Source: Muribaculum gordoncarteri
GTDB lineage: Bacteria > Bacteroidota > Bacteroidia > Bacteroidales > Muribaculaceae
DNA length: 64,000 bases
Reading direction: 5' to 3'
NCBI RefSeq assembly: GCF_004803695.1
Contig: NZ_CP039393.1
Span: forward strand, 992,001 to 1,056,000
In this document: positions 54,225 through 64,000 of the stretch, in pieces
Layout: every line of letters begins with the position of its first letter
How positions within the stretch are numbered: position 1 is the stretch's first letter
Translations under genes and position numbers: made by a program
The notes under the pieces: model-generated
Databases searched by the model: none
Seen by the model: the letters and a program-made list of their open reading frames with translations, nothing else
Told to the model about the DNA's origin: nothing

Positions 54225-54584
54225 ATGACGAAACAAATTGATATCGTACCACTTGTAATCGAGGGAATCAGAAACCGAAAAGGTAAGAAGATAACTATTG
54301 TGGATATGAGCGAAATAGACGGAGCCTCTACCAATAAATTCATAATCTGTCAAGGTTCATCAACTATGCAGGTCGCATCAATAGCCGACAGCGTGCGCGA
54401 ATATTTGCAAGAACAAGAAGGCATAAAGCCCTATAACTACGATGGCTATCAGAATGCGCAGTGGATCGTAATCGACTACGGCGATGTATTTGTTCATGTA
54501 TTTCTTCCCGATGTACGTGAGCACTACAACCTTGAGGAGCTGTGGAGCGACGCCGCAATTACCGAAGTCCCCGATCTGGACTGA
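54225..54584 (+). CDS. rsfS: ribosome silencing factor
   Basis: RsfS (DUF143/Iojap) protein of 119 residues, which binds L14 and blocks subunit joining when nutrients are short. The GKKITIVDMSEIDGASTNKF segment near 19-38 and the YDGYQNAQWIVIDYGDVFVH block near 79-98, with the conserved Trp-Ile-x-Ile-Asp-Tyr-Gly-Asp, are diagnostic. Full length. It is 46 bases upstream of ftsH and both are probably in one transcript, an order often seen in Bacteroidota. Confidence 0.95.
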   Translation: MTKQIDIVPLVIEGIRNRKGKKITIVDMSEIDGASTNKFIICQGSSTMQVASIADSVREYLQEQEGIKPYNYDGYQNAQWIVIDYGDVFVHVFLPDVREHYNLEELWSDAAITEVPDLD

Positions 54585-54630
54585 TACCCCTGATTAATAA
54601 TTAGAACATCACAAACATCAAGACTTCCGC

Positions 54631-56709
54631 ATGGAACCCAATAACAATAAAAAGAAGACGATAAAGTTCAGCATGTACTGGATGTATGCCTTTGTCGGGC
54701 TCTTTCTTGTCGGGATGCTATACCTTGACGACAATTCAATCACCAAGGATGTAAGCTATTCCGACTTTGAAAAGTATGTCACCGAAGGTGGCGTTGACAA
54801 AATCGTGGTATACTCCAATAAAAATGAAGCTGAGGCGTTTCTCACCGATTCGCTTGCATCAAAGATATTCCATAAGTCGCAGTACACTACGGGCTCCGGT
54901 CAGGAGGCCAAGATCGTAACTTCGATTCCGAGTGCCGACAAGCTTCAGGACAAGATTGAGCAGTGGCAGGAGGAGGGCGTGTTCTCAGGCGATGTAAAGT
55001 TTGAGAAGAGCAGCGATTTCACATCGCTGATATGGTCATTCGGCCCCATATTGCTGCTTATTGTCTTCTGGTTCTTCATCATGAAGCGTATGTCGGGCAA
55101 GGACGGCGGAAGCGGCGGTGTGTTCAGCGTAGGCAAGTCAAAAGCACAGATATTTGACAAAGACGGGCCTATTCAGGTGACATTCAAGGATGTCGCCGGA
55201 TTGTCGGAGGCAAAGACCGAAGTGGAGGAGATTGTCGAGTTCCTTAAGAATCCTCAGCGTTACACCGATCTGGGAGGAAAAATTCCCAAAGGCGCGTTGC
55301 TTGTAGGCCCTCCCGGAACCGGTAAGACCCTTCTTGCTAAGGCTGTGGCCGGAGAGGCCAATGTGCCGTTCTTCTCAATGTCGGGTTCCGACTTCGTGGA
55401 GATGTTTGTCGGCGTGGGTGCTTCGCGTGTGCGTGACCTCTTCCGTCAGGCCAAGGAGAAAGCTCCTTGTATAGTGTTTATCGATGAAATCGATGCCGTG
55501 GGTCGTGCCCGTGGCCGCAATCCTAACATGGGTGCAAATGACGAGCGTGAAAATACGCTTAACCAGTTGCTCACCGAGATGGACGGATTCGGTTCCAACA
55601 GCGGTGTCATAATACTTGCCGCCACCAACCGTGCCGACATTCTCGACAAGGCGTTGATGCGTGCCGGCCGATTTGACCGACAGATTTATGTTGATCTGCC
55701 CGACTTGAACGACCGAGTGGCCATATTTAATGTCCATTTGCGTAAAATCAAGACCGACGACTCGCTCGATGTCGAGCTGCTTGCTCGCCAGACTCCGGGA
55801 TTTTCGGGTGCCGACATAGCCAATGTATGTAACGAGGCCGCCCTTATTGCCGCCCGTCACAACAAGCACTGTGTGCAGAAGCAGGATTTCAATGATGCTG
55901 TCGACCGTATAATCGGGGGGCTTGAGAAGCGTTCCAAGATTACGACCGATGAAGAGAAGCATGCTATTGCCATACATGAAGCAGGTCATGCGACTATATC
56001 GTGGCATCTGCGTTACGCAAGTCCGCTTATAAAGGTGACAATAGTGCCTCGCGGCAAGGCTCTCGGAGCTGCCTGGTATCTTCCTGAAGAGCGTCAGATT
56101 ACACCTTCGGAAGCACTTCTCGATGAGATGTGTTCTACCCTTGGCGGTCGTGCTGCTGAAGAACTTTTCCTCGGACGCATCTCCACCGGAGCAGCCAACG
56201 ACCTTGAACGAGTAACCAAGCTCGCCTATGCAATGGTGGCATATTACGGAATGAGTGACAAGCTTCCCAATCTCTGCTACTACGATTCATCGGGTCAGGA
56301 CTACGGATTCTCCAAGCCTTATAGCGAGGAGCGGGCAAAGAACATTGACGCCGAAGTGTCACGCATCATAAACGAGCAGTATGAGAGAGCCAAGGAGATT
56401 CTGCGTCAGCACGCTTCGGGACATGCCGAATTGGCCAATGTACTAATAACCCGAGAGGTGATATACACCGAGGATGTAGAGCATATATTCGGCAAGCGTC
56501 CCTGGGTGTCACGCACCGATGAGATATTCGCTTCGCGACAAATAGCCGAGGGCGATAAAGCGGAGCCGGAGGATGTCAAGCATGACGAGCCGGCAGCTGT
56601 TGAGCCGGATAAACAGCCCGATGCCGACAATGCCGACCAAGCATCGGACAGTGGCGAAAATGACAATAAGCCTCTGCCTCCCACGATGCCTCCGGTGCCT
56701 AAAAAGTAG
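54631..56709 (+). CDS. ftsH: ATP-dependent zinc metalloprotease FtsH
   Basis: Membrane-bound AAA+ protease of 692 residues that degrades misassembled membrane proteins and short-lived regulators. An N-terminal helix (about 15-32), a periplasmic domain (about 33-130), a second helix (about 133-151), Walker A GPPGTGKT near 226, Walker B FIDEID near 285, the second region of homology with [10 protein letters not shown], and the zinc site HEAGH near 449-453 follow in order. The C-terminus is a long acidic, Pro-ending tail ([13 protein letters not shown]). A terminator lies directly after it. Confidence 0.97.
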   Translation: MEPNNNKKKTIKFSMYWMYAFVGLFLVGMLYLDDNSITKDVSYSDFEKYVTEGGVDKIVVYSNKNEAEAFLTDSLASKIFHKSQYTTGSGQEAKIVTSIPSADKLQDKIEQWQEEGVFSGDVKFEKSSDFTSLIWSFGPILLLIVFWFFIMKRMSGKDGGSGGVFSVGKSKAQIFDKDGPIQVTFKDVAGLSEAKTEVEEIVEFLKNPQRYTDLGGKIPKGALLVGPPGTGKTLLAKAVAGEANVPFFSMSGSDFVEMFVGVGASRVRDLFRQAKEKAPCIVFIDEIDAVGRARGRNPNMGANDERENTLNQLLTEMDGFGSNSGVIILAATNRADILDKALMRAGRFDRQIYVDLPDLNDRVAIFNVHLRKIKTDDSLDVELLARQTPGFSGADIANVCNEAALIAARHNKHCVQKQDFNDAVDRIIGGLEKRSKITTDEEKHAIAIHEAGHATISWHLRYASPLIKVTIVPRGKALGAAWYLPEERQITPSEALLDEMCSTLGGRAAEELFLGRISTGAANDLERVTKLAYAMVAYYGMSDKLPNLCYYDSSGQDYGFSKPYSEERAKNIDAEVSRIINEQYERAKEILRQHASGHAELANVLITREVIYTEDVEHIFGKRPWVSRTDEIFASRQIAEGDKAEPEDVKHDEPAAVEPDKQPDADNADQASDSGENDNKPLPPTMPPVPKK

Positions 56710-56732
56710 CAAAAACTTTCCTTTTGGTATAT

Positions 56733-56766
56733 AACCGCGACAAAAGATTTTGCCGCGGTTTTTTTA
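56733..56766 (+). terminator. ftsH terminator
   Basis: AACCGCG (56733-56739) pairs with CGCGGTT (56754-56760), with an inner CAAAA/TTTTG stem, and is followed by a run of T. It ends the rsfS-ftsH transcript. Confidence 0.85.
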
Positions 56767-56781
56767 TCGGTGAATCTTACG

Positions 56782-56789
56782 TATATTTG
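56782..56789 (+). promoter_or_regulatory. -7 element of the Omp85-like gene
   Basis: TATATTTG matches TAnnTTTG and lies 17 bases before the ATG at 56807, just after the ftsH terminator, so this gene probably has its own transcript. Confidence 0.55.
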
Positions 56790-56806
56790 TAGTATATTTT
56801 CAGTGT

Positions 56807-58015
56807 ATGAAGCGACTTTCTATTCTTTTGCTTTTGTCTGCAAGTATGTTGTGGCTCAATGCTGCTTCAGCTGATGTCGTAGCTGACTCCATACCTGGAA
56901 ATGAAAGGACGGCCTATGCCGATTCGCTAAGCATATTGAACTGGGCGCCGGGCTGGGCTAAGGAATATCTTAACAGCCTTATGCGCGGAAATGTCGACCG
57001 CACACATGAGCGAAAACTCGACCTCTCATTTGCCGTCACACCATCCTATACACGTGAAGCGGGATTCGGTATAGGCGGAGCCGCCACGGGATTGTATCGT
57101 GTGAACCGATTGGACTCGGTGATGCCTCCGTCCGATGTTTTCCTCTCGATCAATGCGTCGCTCAACGGTTTTTATGTGCTCACCCTTAAAGGAAATAATC
57201 TGTTTGCCGACCAACGGTCACGTCTCTCCTATAAGCTTGAACTGTATCGCAAGGCACTCGACTTTTGGGGAATAACATCGGAAGAAACCGCCAAGAATTC
57301 CAAATCCAAGTATGACCGACGACAGATTGACCTCAAGGCCGAGTATGTCTATCGCATGATGCGTAATTTTTACTTTGGCATAGAGGTGCATGCCGATTAT
57401 ACCGACGCGCGCAACATGGCCAATCCCGAGTATCTGCTCGGCGAGCGTCCGCAATTCTATGTCACCGGAGTGGGGCTGTCGTTTGAATATGATTCGCGTG
57501 ACAATCTGATTACTCCCACGCGAGGATTGCACATTGCCTATAAGCCTATGATTTATCCTGTGTGGATGGGAAATGCTCCTACAACATTCTATAGCCACAC
57601 CGTTATTATCAACGGCTATGTGGGGCTGTGGAAAGGCGCACTGCTTGCCGGTGACTGGTATATGAAGCTAAATAGCTCGAATTCGCCGTGGACTATGCGT
57701 GAAATGGTGGCTTCCGACGGCATAAGAATGCGCGGTTACTATATGGGTTCCTACATCGACAACAACCAGATTGCGGCTCAGATAGAGTATCGGCAGAATC
57801 TGTGGAAACGTATAGGCATAACAATATGGGGTGGTGGGGCCACGGTGTTTTCATCGTTCCAGGAGTTCAAGGATAAAGACATCCGTCCTGAATGGCTGCA
57901 TAATTACGGTGTAGGACTGCGATTTGAGTTCAAGCACAATGTCAACGCACGCATCGACTATGGCTTTGGCAAGCACACATCAGGCCTCGTTTTTGCAATC
58001 GGCGAAGCATTCTGA
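56807..58015 (+). CDS. Omp85/BamA-superfamily outer membrane barrel protein
   Basis: Predicted outer membrane protein of 402 residues with a signal peptide (cleavage after about residue 22). Beyond a short linker the protein is rich in alternating, aromatic-containing beta strands, as in the Omp85 C-terminal barrel: GVGLSFEYDSRDNLITPTRG near 220-240 is the standard surface-antigen strand pair, and the C-terminal LVFAIGEAF ends in Phe as barrel proteins do. No POTRA domains precede the barrel, so it is not BamA itself. It resembles the short BamA/TamA-related proteins common in Bacteroidota. Partner and cargo unknown. Confidence 0.78.
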   Translation: MKRLSILLLLSASMLWLNAASADVVADSIPGNERTAYADSLSILNWAPGWAKEYLNSLMRGNVDRTHERKLDLSFAVTPSYTREAGFGIGGAATGLYRVNRLDSVMPPSDVFLSINASLNGFYVLTLKGNNLFADQRSRLSYKLELYRKALDFWGITSEETAKNSKSKYDRRQIDLKAEYVYRMMRNFYFGIEVHADYTDARNMANPEYLLGERPQFYVTGVGLSFEYDSRDNLITPTRGLHIAYKPMIYPVWMGNAPTTFYSHTVIINGYVGLWKGALLAGDWYMKLNSSNSPWTMREMVASDGIRMRGYYMGSYIDNNQIAAQIEYRQNLWKRIGITIWGGGATVFSSFQEFKDKDIRPEWLHNYGVGLRFEFKHNVNARIDYGFGKHTSGLVFAIGEAF

Positions 58016-58055
58016 CCATCTTTTAAACGTTTATGGATAATGAGTTAACGGCGAT

Positions 58056-58835
58056 TTATAGCCCGTCAATAATTGCATTGCGTAATTCTGACAACTCTTC
58101 TTCAGTTGTAATCTTGCCGCTATGAATGTATTTAATAACGCCGTCTTTGCCAACTACTACATTCAACGGCATTATTCCGCTTTTGGCATATTTACTATTT
58201 GCCAATCGATCTGTGTCTAGATATGTTGTTTGTGATAAATAATCCCATTTGCGGCCATGTGCGCTTTTAAAGAATTTTTCCAATTCCGAAGCTGTTGAGT
58301 CAATACATATAGGGACGAACTTGAATGTTGGGACATCCTTAAACTCATTGGCTATTGACGGTATAAACTCTTCCTTAAGCTCTATTAGGCAATTGCCGCA
58401 CCAAGTTGCCCAGAATGAAAATAGATAGCAATTCCCGGGAACTATAAATTCGGTGACGCTTGAGTTGTCGGAGTATTTTACAAGATTGATTTGTGGAGCT
58501 TTATCATTTATTGAAACGACTGTTACATTTGTCGTGTAATTTTTAAATGATATTCCTAACGCTTTTTCTATTGCGCTTATTTCCTCTTCCGATCGTTTCT
58601 TTATGATGTAATCACCATTTATCGAATCGAGATAATGAGTCATCGGAAGGTCTGCCTCTATGACGGTCACGCTGTCATATTCTATTTTTAGGATGCTATA
58701 TTTTAAACTGTCAGGAGTTGATTCCCATAAACTTTCGGGGACTTCGGTCTTGCCTATGAAATATCGTGTCGGAGTAATTGCCATCGATATGTTCCATGAC
58801 AACGCAATAATGACCGATAGTATAAATTTCTTCAT
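58056..58835 (-). CDS. periplasmic TlpA/thioredoxin-like protein
   Basis: Secreted thioredoxin-fold protein of 259 residues. A signal peptide (MKKFILSVIIALSWNISMA) is followed by an N-terminal region of about 100 residues without a recognised fold (possibly DUF4369-like or a DUF-type helper segment). The TlpA/AhpC-like domain has the redox motif WATWCGNCLIELKEEF near 142-157, CGNC being the active pair. MPLNVVVGKDGVIKYIHSG near 224-242 carries the cis-Pro strand. It probably reduces periplasmic disulfides. It is convergent with the Omp85-like gene and monocistronic. A Tyr/Ser-rich middle part differs from the compact TlpA fold. Confidence 0.8.
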   Translation of the reverse strand: MKKFILSVIIALSWNISMAITPTRYFIGKTEVPESLWESTPDSLKYSILKIEYDSVTVIEADLPMTHYLDSINGDYIIKKRSEEEISAIEKALGISFKNYTTNVTVVSINDKAPQINLVKYSDNSSVTEFIVPGNCYLFSFWATWCGNCLIELKEEFIPSIANEFKDVPTFKFVPICIDSTASELEKFFKSAHGRKWDYLSQTTYLDTDRLANSKYAKSGIMPLNVVVGKDGVIKYIHSGKITTEEELSELRNAIIDGL

Positions 58836-58852
58836 TTAAATGGTGTAACAAG

Positions 58853-58860
58853 CAAATATA
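58853..58860 (-). promoter_or_regulatory. -7 element of the thioredoxin-like gene
   Basis: The minus strand reads TATATTTG, matching TAnnTTTG, 17 bases before the ATG at 58835. It follows the glgP terminator, so this gene has a separate transcript. Confidence 0.55.
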
Positions 58861-58880
58861 CTAATAAATGTTTGGACATA

Positions 58881-58915
58881 AAAAAACTGTACCGAATTTT
58901 CGGTACAGTTTTTTT
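58881..58915 (-). terminator. terminator downstream of the glucan phosphorylase
   Basis: A 15-base stem (58881-58895 and 58900-58914, core ACTGTACCGA/TCGGTACAGT) around a four-base loop, flanked by A and T runs. It ends the glycogen synthase-phosphorylase transcript on the minus strand. Confidence 0.88.
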
Positions 58916-58936
58916 ATTGTAGATGTGGCCGGAGGA

Positions 58937-61495
58937 TTAGATCCAGCGCACGTAAGCGAAGTCCTGACGATGAGGCAGAAGCACGTTGGTGGGGTAGATG
59001 CGGAATGCATAGCGGAACACTCCGGCTTCACGAAGCTTGTTTTTGAGCTCATAAGTCACGATGTTTCCGTCGTGTCCTACAACCTTGAACGGCTCGGTGC
59101 CTACCATCTTCTCAATGCCGTCCTCTACCTTGTAGATAACCTGCTCGATGGCGAGGCTTGTGCCAAGGCCGTTGGTGTCGAGCTTGATTTCAGTAGAGTA
59201 AGCCTCTCCTGTCTTGGGTGAGTTGTGGTCGATTGTTTCGTTGATTGATACTACCGATACACCGTCCCAAGCTGCAGCTACCTTCTCTTTCCACTCTACG
59301 ATTTCCTTTGCTACTGCATAGTCGTGGGCTACAAGCTTCTTTGAACGCTTGGCCTCCTTGTCGTAGAAGCGATCGATGTAGTCGTCGATCATGCGCTTCA
59401 TTGTGAAGTGGGGAGCTATCTTGGCTATTGAGTTCTTGATGTACTGAATCCACTCGGGTGAATATCCCTTGGAGTTCTTTGCGAAGTAAAGGGGAACGAT
59501 TTCGTTCTCAAGCATAGAGTAGATTGTTGCTGCATCAAGCTTGTCCTGCTGTGACTGGTCGGTGAATGTACGCTTTTCGGTGAGAGCCCATCCTGCCTGC
59601 TTGCAGAACTTGTAACCCTCATACCACCATCCGTCAAGTACCGAGAAATTAAGCACACCGTTCATCTCGGCCTTTTCGCCTGATGTACCCGATGCCTCGA
59701 GGGGACGGGTGGGGGTGTTCAACCAAATGTCGACGCCCGATACGAGGCGCTTGGCAACTATCATGTCGTAGTTTTCAAGGAAGATGATCTTTCCGAGGAA
59801 CTGAGGCATGCGTGAAATCTCCATGATGCGCTTGATGAGGCCCTGACCTGCGCCGTCGGCGGGGTGTGCCTTACCCGAGAAGATGAACTGAACGGGGAAC
59901 TGGGGATTGTTTACGATGGCCGACAGACGGTCAAGGTCGGAGAACAGAAGGTGAGCGCGCTTGTAGGTGGCAAATCGACGGGCAAAACCGATGATGAGCG
60001 CATTAGGATTGATCTTGTCGACAATCGACATGATGCGCGAGGGATCGCCCTGGTTCTTGAGCCACTTTTCACGGAAGTCACGACGAACGAAGTTGATGAA
60101 TTTGTTCTTCATCGTCATGCGGAGATTCCAGATGTCCTCATCCGATACAGTGTATATCTTTTCCCAGAACTTGGTGTCGCTCTGATGCTGGAAGAAGTCC
60201 TTTCCGAATGTTTCCTCGTAGAGAGCCTTCCATTCCGAAGCGGCCCATGTGGGCATGTGTACGCCGTTGGTTACATAACCTACGTGTGACTCTTCCCAGC
60301 TGTAACCCTTCCAGATACCGGCAAACATCTTCTTTGACACTTCGCCGTGGAGCCAGCTTACGCCGTTTGCTTCCTGGCAGGTGTTGAGTGCGAATACACT
60401 CATTGAGAAGCGCTCGTCCGAGTTGGGATTTTCACGACCCATGTTCATGAGGTCGGCCCAGCTGATGCCGAGTTTTGCGGGGAATTCACCCATATACTTG
60501 CCGAAGAGGCCTTCGTCGAAGTAGTCGTGTCCTGCGGGAACGGGGGTGTGTACGGTATAGAGGCTTGATGCACGTACGATTTCAAGGGCAACGTTGAAAT
60601 CGAGCTTGTCCTCCTGAACATAGTCGACAAGACGCTGGAGGTTAAGCAGTGCGGCATGGCCTTCGTTGCAGTGGTAGAGGTCGGTCTTGATGCCGAGCTT
60701 CTTCAGCATGAGTATACCGCCGATACCGAGCATATACTCCTGCTTGATGCGGTTTTCCCAGTCGCCGCCATAGAGCTGGTGGGTGATCTGACGGTCAAAC
60801 TCGCTGTTCATGTCGAAGTCGGTATCCATCAGGTAGAGGTTCATGCGACCTACGTTCACCTTCCAGATGTGAGAGTAGATTACGCGGCCGGGATAGGGTA
60901 CCTCAAGTATTACGGGATTACCGTTTTCGTCAACGACCTGCTCGATGGGGAGCTGGTTGAAGTTCTGGGCCTCATAGTTGGCTATCTGCTGACCGTCTAC
61001 TGAAAGTGTCTGGGTGAAATAACCGTAACGATAGAGGAAACCTACCGCAGTCATGTCGACGCGGCTGTCCGATGCCTCCTTGATGTAGTCACCGGCAAGT
61101 ACGCCAAGACCTCCCGAGTAAATCTTCAGTGCGTTGCACAATCCGTACTCCATAGAGAAGTATGCTACCGAGGGAACATCCTTGCGCATCGGCTCTTTCA
61201 TATAGGCTTTGAAGTCGGCATATACTTTCTCGATGCGCGACATCATATCCTCATCCTTGATGATTTCCTGTAGGCGCTCAAATCCAAGCTTCTGGAGAAG
61301 CATTACCGGATTTTCGCCTGTTGCACGCCAAAGGTCATGGTCAAGGTCACGGAAGAGCGACTTTCCTTCGCTGTTCCATACCCACCACAGGTTACGCGAC
61401 ATTACTTCAAGCGGTTTGAGCTTGGAGGGTAGGTCTGATTTCACCATAATGTCACGCCATACGGGTGCATTAGTGTTGCTTACTTGTAATTTCAT
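58937..61495 (-). CDS. glgP: alpha-glucan phosphorylase (DUF3417-containing type)
   Basis: PLP-dependent alpha-glucan phosphorylase of 852 residues that releases glucose-1-phosphate from glycogen-like chains. It belongs to the alpha-glucan family (TIGR02094-like) with an N-terminal DUF3417-type segment ([17 protein letters not shown] near 28-44) rather than the E. coli GlgP form. [20 protein letters not shown] near 128 and the PLP-site block [20 protein letters not shown] near 620 are visible. It follows the GT3 glycogen synthase gene after 41 bases, so synthesis and breakdown enzymes share a transcript. Confidence 0.93.
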   Translation of the reverse strand: MKLQVSNTNAPVWRDIMVKSDLPSKLKPLEVMSRNLWWVWNSEGKSLFRDLDHDLWRATGENPVMLLQKLGFERLQEIIKDEDMMSRIEKVYADFKAYMKEPMRKDVPSVAYFSMEYGLCNALKIYSGGLGVLAGDYIKEASDSRVDMTAVGFLYRYGYFTQTLSVDGQQIANYEAQNFNQLPIEQVVDENGNPVILEVPYPGRVIYSHIWKVNVGRMNLYLMDTDFDMNSEFDRQITHQLYGGDWENRIKQEYMLGIGGILMLKKLGIKTDLYHCNEGHAALLNLQRLVDYVQEDKLDFNVALEIVRASSLYTVHTPVPAGHDYFDEGLFGKYMGEFPAKLGISWADLMNMGRENPNSDERFSMSVFALNTCQEANGVSWLHGEVSKKMFAGIWKGYSWEESHVGYVTNGVHMPTWAASEWKALYEETFGKDFFQHQSDTKFWEKIYTVSDEDIWNLRMTMKNKFINFVRRDFREKWLKNQGDPSRIMSIVDKINPNALIIGFARRFATYKRAHLLFSDLDRLSAIVNNPQFPVQFIFSGKAHPADGAGQGLIKRIMEISRMPQFLGKIIFLENYDMIVAKRLVSGVDIWLNTPTRPLEASGTSGEKAEMNGVLNFSVLDGWWYEGYKFCKQAGWALTEKRTFTDQSQQDKLDAATIYSMLENEIVPLYFAKNSKGYSPEWIQYIKNSIAKIAPHFTMKRMIDDYIDRFYDKEAKRSKKLVAHDYAVAKEIVEWKEKVAAAWDGVSVVSINETIDHNSPKTGEAYSTEIKLDTNGLGTSLAIEQVIYKVEDGIEKMVGTEPFKVVGHDGNIVTYELKNKLREAGVFRYAFRIYPTNVLLPHRQDFAYVRWI

Positions 61496-61536
61496 ATTGT
61501 TCTTATGTGAAAAATTAAAGTTCTTATTTATTATTG

Positions 61537-63189
61537 TTATTTGCCTATGCGTTGAGCTGCCGCATTGAGTGCGACTTCAAAGGCTTTTACATAATATTCG
61601 ATGAAGTAGCTCCATGCCGCAAGCGATGCCGTGTTCATGGCTCTTGAGCTTATCATGGCAAGACTTGCCGGATTGGAGTTGATGAGATATTCAAGCGACT
61701 TGGCTATGCGGTCGGCTACCTCGTTGTAGTTGAAGTCGCCGCGGGCCACTACGTTGACGCCGCATTCGCTGAAGGTGGCGTCTTCGGTCGACAGAATCCA
61801 TTGGCCGAATCCCGACAGCGTTGTGGTTATAGTGGGCACGCCGAATGCAATGCTTTCGAGCGGAGTGTAACCCCAGGGCTCATAGTAGGACGGGAACACT
61901 GTAGCGTCCATGCCTATGAGCAGGTCATAGTAGGTCTTGTCAAATATTCCGTCGGAGCCGTTGAGATAGCAAGGTACATATATCACCTTTACGTTGTCGG
62001 CCTTGGCGTTGGCAAAACCGATGCCTCTTATGCGGCAGTTAATGGGATCTTGGTCGGGGTTGTTGAGCGTATGGGTCAACACTGAATCGCCTATCGGACT
62101 CTTGCGCTTTGCGGTGAGTGCGGCCTGTAGCTCGGGGCGCGCCTCCTTGGCCCATGCGGGCACCATGACAAATGCAAGCACAGTGCGGCTAAGCTTGTTT
62201 TCGCGAAGTCGTGCTATTGAATCGAGATAGAGGTCGATGCCTTTGTTGTGGTATTCGCAGCGTCCCGATGTGGCGATGATGAATGTGTCGTCGGGCATCT
62301 TGTAGCCGAGAAGCGATGACGCTACGTTGAGAAGCGTCTTGCGTGCGGCTTCGCGCGACGGAACGAATTTGCCTTTAGTCGGAACAAAGTTTTGCTCAAA
62401 TCCGTTGGGTGTTACCAACGGACGGCGCTCAAGAAGCTGCTCGCACTCGATGGCGGTTATGTCACTCACTGTTGTGAAGCAGTCGGCCTGAAGGGCTGCC
62501 GCCTTTTCCAGTGAATGTTTTGACTGCATGTTCAGCTCCGACGCCATCTGGTCGCCGTTGTAGCCGCGCAGATAGTCGTAGAGCGGCTTGCCGTTGCCGC
62601 AGATGCTGCGGCCTATGCAGGTGGCATGAGTTGTGAATATAGTGCCAACTTCGGGCATCTTGTCATTTATGTAGAGAAGTCCCATTCCGGTGGTCCATTC
62701 GTCGAAATGAGCTATTACTTTCTTGTCGGCTATGCCTGTAAATTGGCAGATGCTTTCGATGACGATGCCTGCGGCATGGGAAAATGCACAAGCTTCATCG
62801 TAATCGCCGTAGGCATGAAGTGAATCTACCTTATAAAGGTCCCACATGCGGCCGTAGAATGAATCCTTTACGGCATACATTCCGTCAAATTTTACCAGCA
62901 CGACAATGGGGCGGCCGGGAATGTCCCAACGGCCAACTCGCACACTGACTCCCTCGGGAAACTGTGCCTGAGCTTTCCAATCCTTTAATAATGTACGTGA
63001 TGGAACAAAATAGGGTGATGGATTTTCATCATTCCATACATCCGGGCCTATGAATATTGTCTTGTCTTTATAGAGCTTTTGTAGCGTTTTGGCTTTGGTA
63101 GAGAGCACTGTGTAAATGCCTCCAATCTTATTGCAAACCTCCCAACTTGTTTCAAACAGCAGGTCAACGTTTACCGGCGCTTTATCCAT
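61537..63189 (-). CDS. GT3-type glycogen synthase
   Basis: Glycosyltransferase of 550 residues that extends alpha-1,4-glucan. The opening [19 protein letters not shown] near 10-28 and [15 protein letters not shown] near 164 are signatures of family GT3, the group of fungal and animal glycogen synthases, not of the bacterial GT5 GlgA (KTGGL motif). GT3 enzymes use UDP-glucose. [19 protein letters not shown] near 437 is the donor-binding C-terminal segment with the conserved Glu pair. The carrier organism is bacterial, and GT3 glycogen synthases are known in Bacteroidota. First gene of the two-gene glucan unit. Confidence 0.9.
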   Translation of the reverse strand: MDKAPVNVDLLFETSWEVCNKIGGIYTVLSTKAKTLQKLYKDKTIFIGPDVWNDENPSPYFVPSRTLLKDWKAQAQFPEGVSVRVGRWDIPGRPIVVLVKFDGMYAVKDSFYGRMWDLYKVDSLHAYGDYDEACAFSHAAGIVIESICQFTGIADKKVIAHFDEWTTGMGLLYINDKMPEVGTIFTTHATCIGRSICGNGKPLYDYLRGYNGDQMASELNMQSKHSLEKAAALQADCFTTVSDITAIECEQLLERRPLVTPNGFEQNFVPTKGKFVPSREAARKTLLNVASSLLGYKMPDDTFIIATSGRCEYHNKGIDLYLDSIARLRENKLSRTVLAFVMVPAWAKEARPELQAALTAKRKSPIGDSVLTHTLNNPDQDPINCRIRGIGFANAKADNVKVIYVPCYLNGSDGIFDKTYYDLLIGMDATVFPSYYEPWGYTPLESIAFGVPTITTTLSGFGQWILSTEDATFSECGVNVVARGDFNYNEVADRIAKSLEYLINSNPASLAMISSRAMNTASLAAWSYFIEYYVKAFEVALNAAAQRIGK

Positions 63190-63381
63190 ATTGTAGATTT
63201 AATTGTTTTTTCGGATGCAAAGATAGTAATTATTTTTGAATCTGCATTTCAAATTTTGTGACATTTAATCTGCAAAAAGTTGATTAAAAGCACTAAAATG
63301 AAAAGATTAGCTTGTAAAGAGGGCTGTTTATGATGCTTTTGACAGGTTTGTGTATATTTTGTTACTAAATCGTAATGTTAA
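63190..63381. other. gene-free spacer upstream of the glycogen synthase gene
   Basis: A 192-base spacer between rmuC and the glucan unit. On the minus strand TATCTTTG (63218-63225) is a full TAnnTTTG match, 28 bases before the glycogen synthase ATG, and is its likely -7 element. No gene or strong hairpin is seen in the rest. Confidence 0.5.
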
Positions 63382-64000
63382 TTAACTTATGTTGTCGTCT
63401 GTGTCGGTCGGAATCTCCGGCAGGTCGGGAATGGGGAATTTGTCTTTATCTTTGAATCCCATCTCTTTAAGGCGTCGTGCCGGGCCGAGTATGCTCATTC
63501 GGCCTTGAAGTTTCTTCATGGCGTATTCGTAAGCTTCATTTGCCTTGTCGATGCGTTCGCCCACGGCTTCAAGGGCCTTGCAGAATTCGCCCACGCGTTC
63601 CACCATGGTTGTCGCTTCCTCAAACACCTTTCGCTGGCTCTGTGCCTGTACCTCCTGGGTCCATGCCAGATGTATTATGCGCAGTGCGGCCGTGAGGTTC
63701 TGTTCGCCGGTTATGAACACTCCTTCGCGCAGGGCGTCGCGCCATAGCGACGGGTCGTTGTATAGTGCGAGCTGCAGTGCCGACTCGTTTGGTACAAACA
63801 TTATTACATAGTCGAGTGATTGGCGGGGATGCACGATGTAACGCTTGTAGTCCTTCGCCACAAGCTCCTTAACATGGTTTCTTATGCTTATCGTGTGCCG
63901 TTTCAGGGCGGCGGCGCGCTCGTTGTCGTCCTCGGCGGCGTTATAGTCGATGAATGCCGACAGCGATGCCTTTGAGTCGATTATTGCATCTTTGCCGTCG
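63382..64000 (-). CDS. rmuC: DNA recombination protein RmuC, C-terminal part
   Basis: Partial gene running off the right edge; about the last 205 residues are in the window. The frame stays open to the edge, upstream of the GTG at 63861, reading AIIDSKASLSAFIDYNAAED and then a VKELVAKDY segment, the core of the RmuC nuclease-like domain. VIMFVPNESALQLAL and AALRIIHLAWTQEVQAQSQR follow. RmuC limits inversions of short inverted repeats and is of the restriction-endonuclease-like fold. The N-terminal coiled coil is outside the window. Confidence 0.92.
   Translation of the reverse strand, partial: DGKDAIIDSKASLSAFIDYNAAEDDNERAAALKRHTISIRNHVKELVAKDYKRYIVHPRQSLDYVIMFVPNESALQLALYNDPSLWRDALREGVFITGEQNLTAALRIIHLAWTQEVQAQSQRKVFEEATTMVERVGEFCKALEAVGERIDKANEAYEYAMKKLQGRMSILGPARRLKEMGFKDKDKFPIPDLPEIPTDTDDNIS

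Noticed and set aside
55375-56007. Minus-strand frame of 210 codons
   Set aside because: Antisense to the ftsH AAA domain; a shadow.
1-64000. CRISPR array, tRNA, rRNA or insertion sequence
   Set aside because: No regularly spaced repeats, no cloverleaf-like segment, and no transposase or terminal inverted repeats were seen.

Overview
The window reads as a chromosomal segment of a gut-type member of the order Bacteroidales (Bacteroidota). A Muribaculaceae or Prevotella-like genome would fit, but the family is inference. The order call rests on several things. Many gene starts are preceded by the Bacteroidota -7 element TAnnTTTG, and purine-rich Shine-Dalgarno sequences are rarely needed. A UpxY-type NusG-like antiterminator heads a capsule locus. 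There is a Prevotella-like xylan operon and a GT3-type glycogen synthase. I saw no rRNA, tRNA, CRISPR array, transposase or prophage gene.

Region 1 (1-21240, all minus strand) is a surface polysaccharide locus. Read in its own direction it runs: upxY antiterminator; an unknown protein in the place upxZ holds in Bacteroides fragilis; Wzx flippase; a module of PLP aminotransferase, ATP-grasp enzyme and SDR; a GT2; a Wzy-type polymerase; a further SDR; a CgeB-like glycosyltransferase; a CDP-alditol module (IspD/TarI-like cytidylyltransferase, SDR, TagF-like phosphotransferase); an acyltransferase; a three-gene UDP-2-acetamido-2,6-dideoxy-L-hexose pathway; a WbuB-like GT4; a WbpV-like SDR; a WecA/WbpL-like initiating transferase; and a WbuC-like cupin cut by the left edge. 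Most neighbours overlap or nearly touch, so one long UpxY-assisted transcript is likely. The centre (about 6.3-15.9 kb) is much more AT-rich than the flanks, as expected for a swapped-in serotype cassette.

Region 2 (21241-28260) opens with a 360-base divergent spacer. The spacer holds a duplicated copy of the upxY 5' end with a 15-bp palindrome, and a near-ideal promoter for the opposite strand. That promoter drives lplA-gcvT-gcvH-gcvPA-gcvPB-lpd: the glycine cleavage system together with the ligase that lipoylates GcvH. A strong hairpin terminator follows.

Region 3 (28265-37345, minus strand) is a xylan utilisation operon: GH35, acetylesterase, GPH-family sugar symporter, GH10 xylanase lipoprotein, GH43 and GH67 alpha-glucuronidase. 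No SusC/SusD pair and no regulator lie beside it.

Region 4 (37513-58835) is mostly housekeeping. On the minus strand are yaaA, valS, a YgiQ-type radical SAM gene, uvrB and mutS2. On the plus strand are an alpha/beta hydrolase, murF, ddl, rpmH, an aminotransferase, a LolC/E-like permease, rsfS, ftsH and an Omp85-like barrel gene. A periplasmic thioredoxin-like gene on the minus strand closes the region.

Region 5 (58937-64000, minus strand) has a two-gene storage-glucan unit, a GT3 glycogen synthase followed by an alpha-glucan phosphorylase, and then rmuC cut by the right edge.
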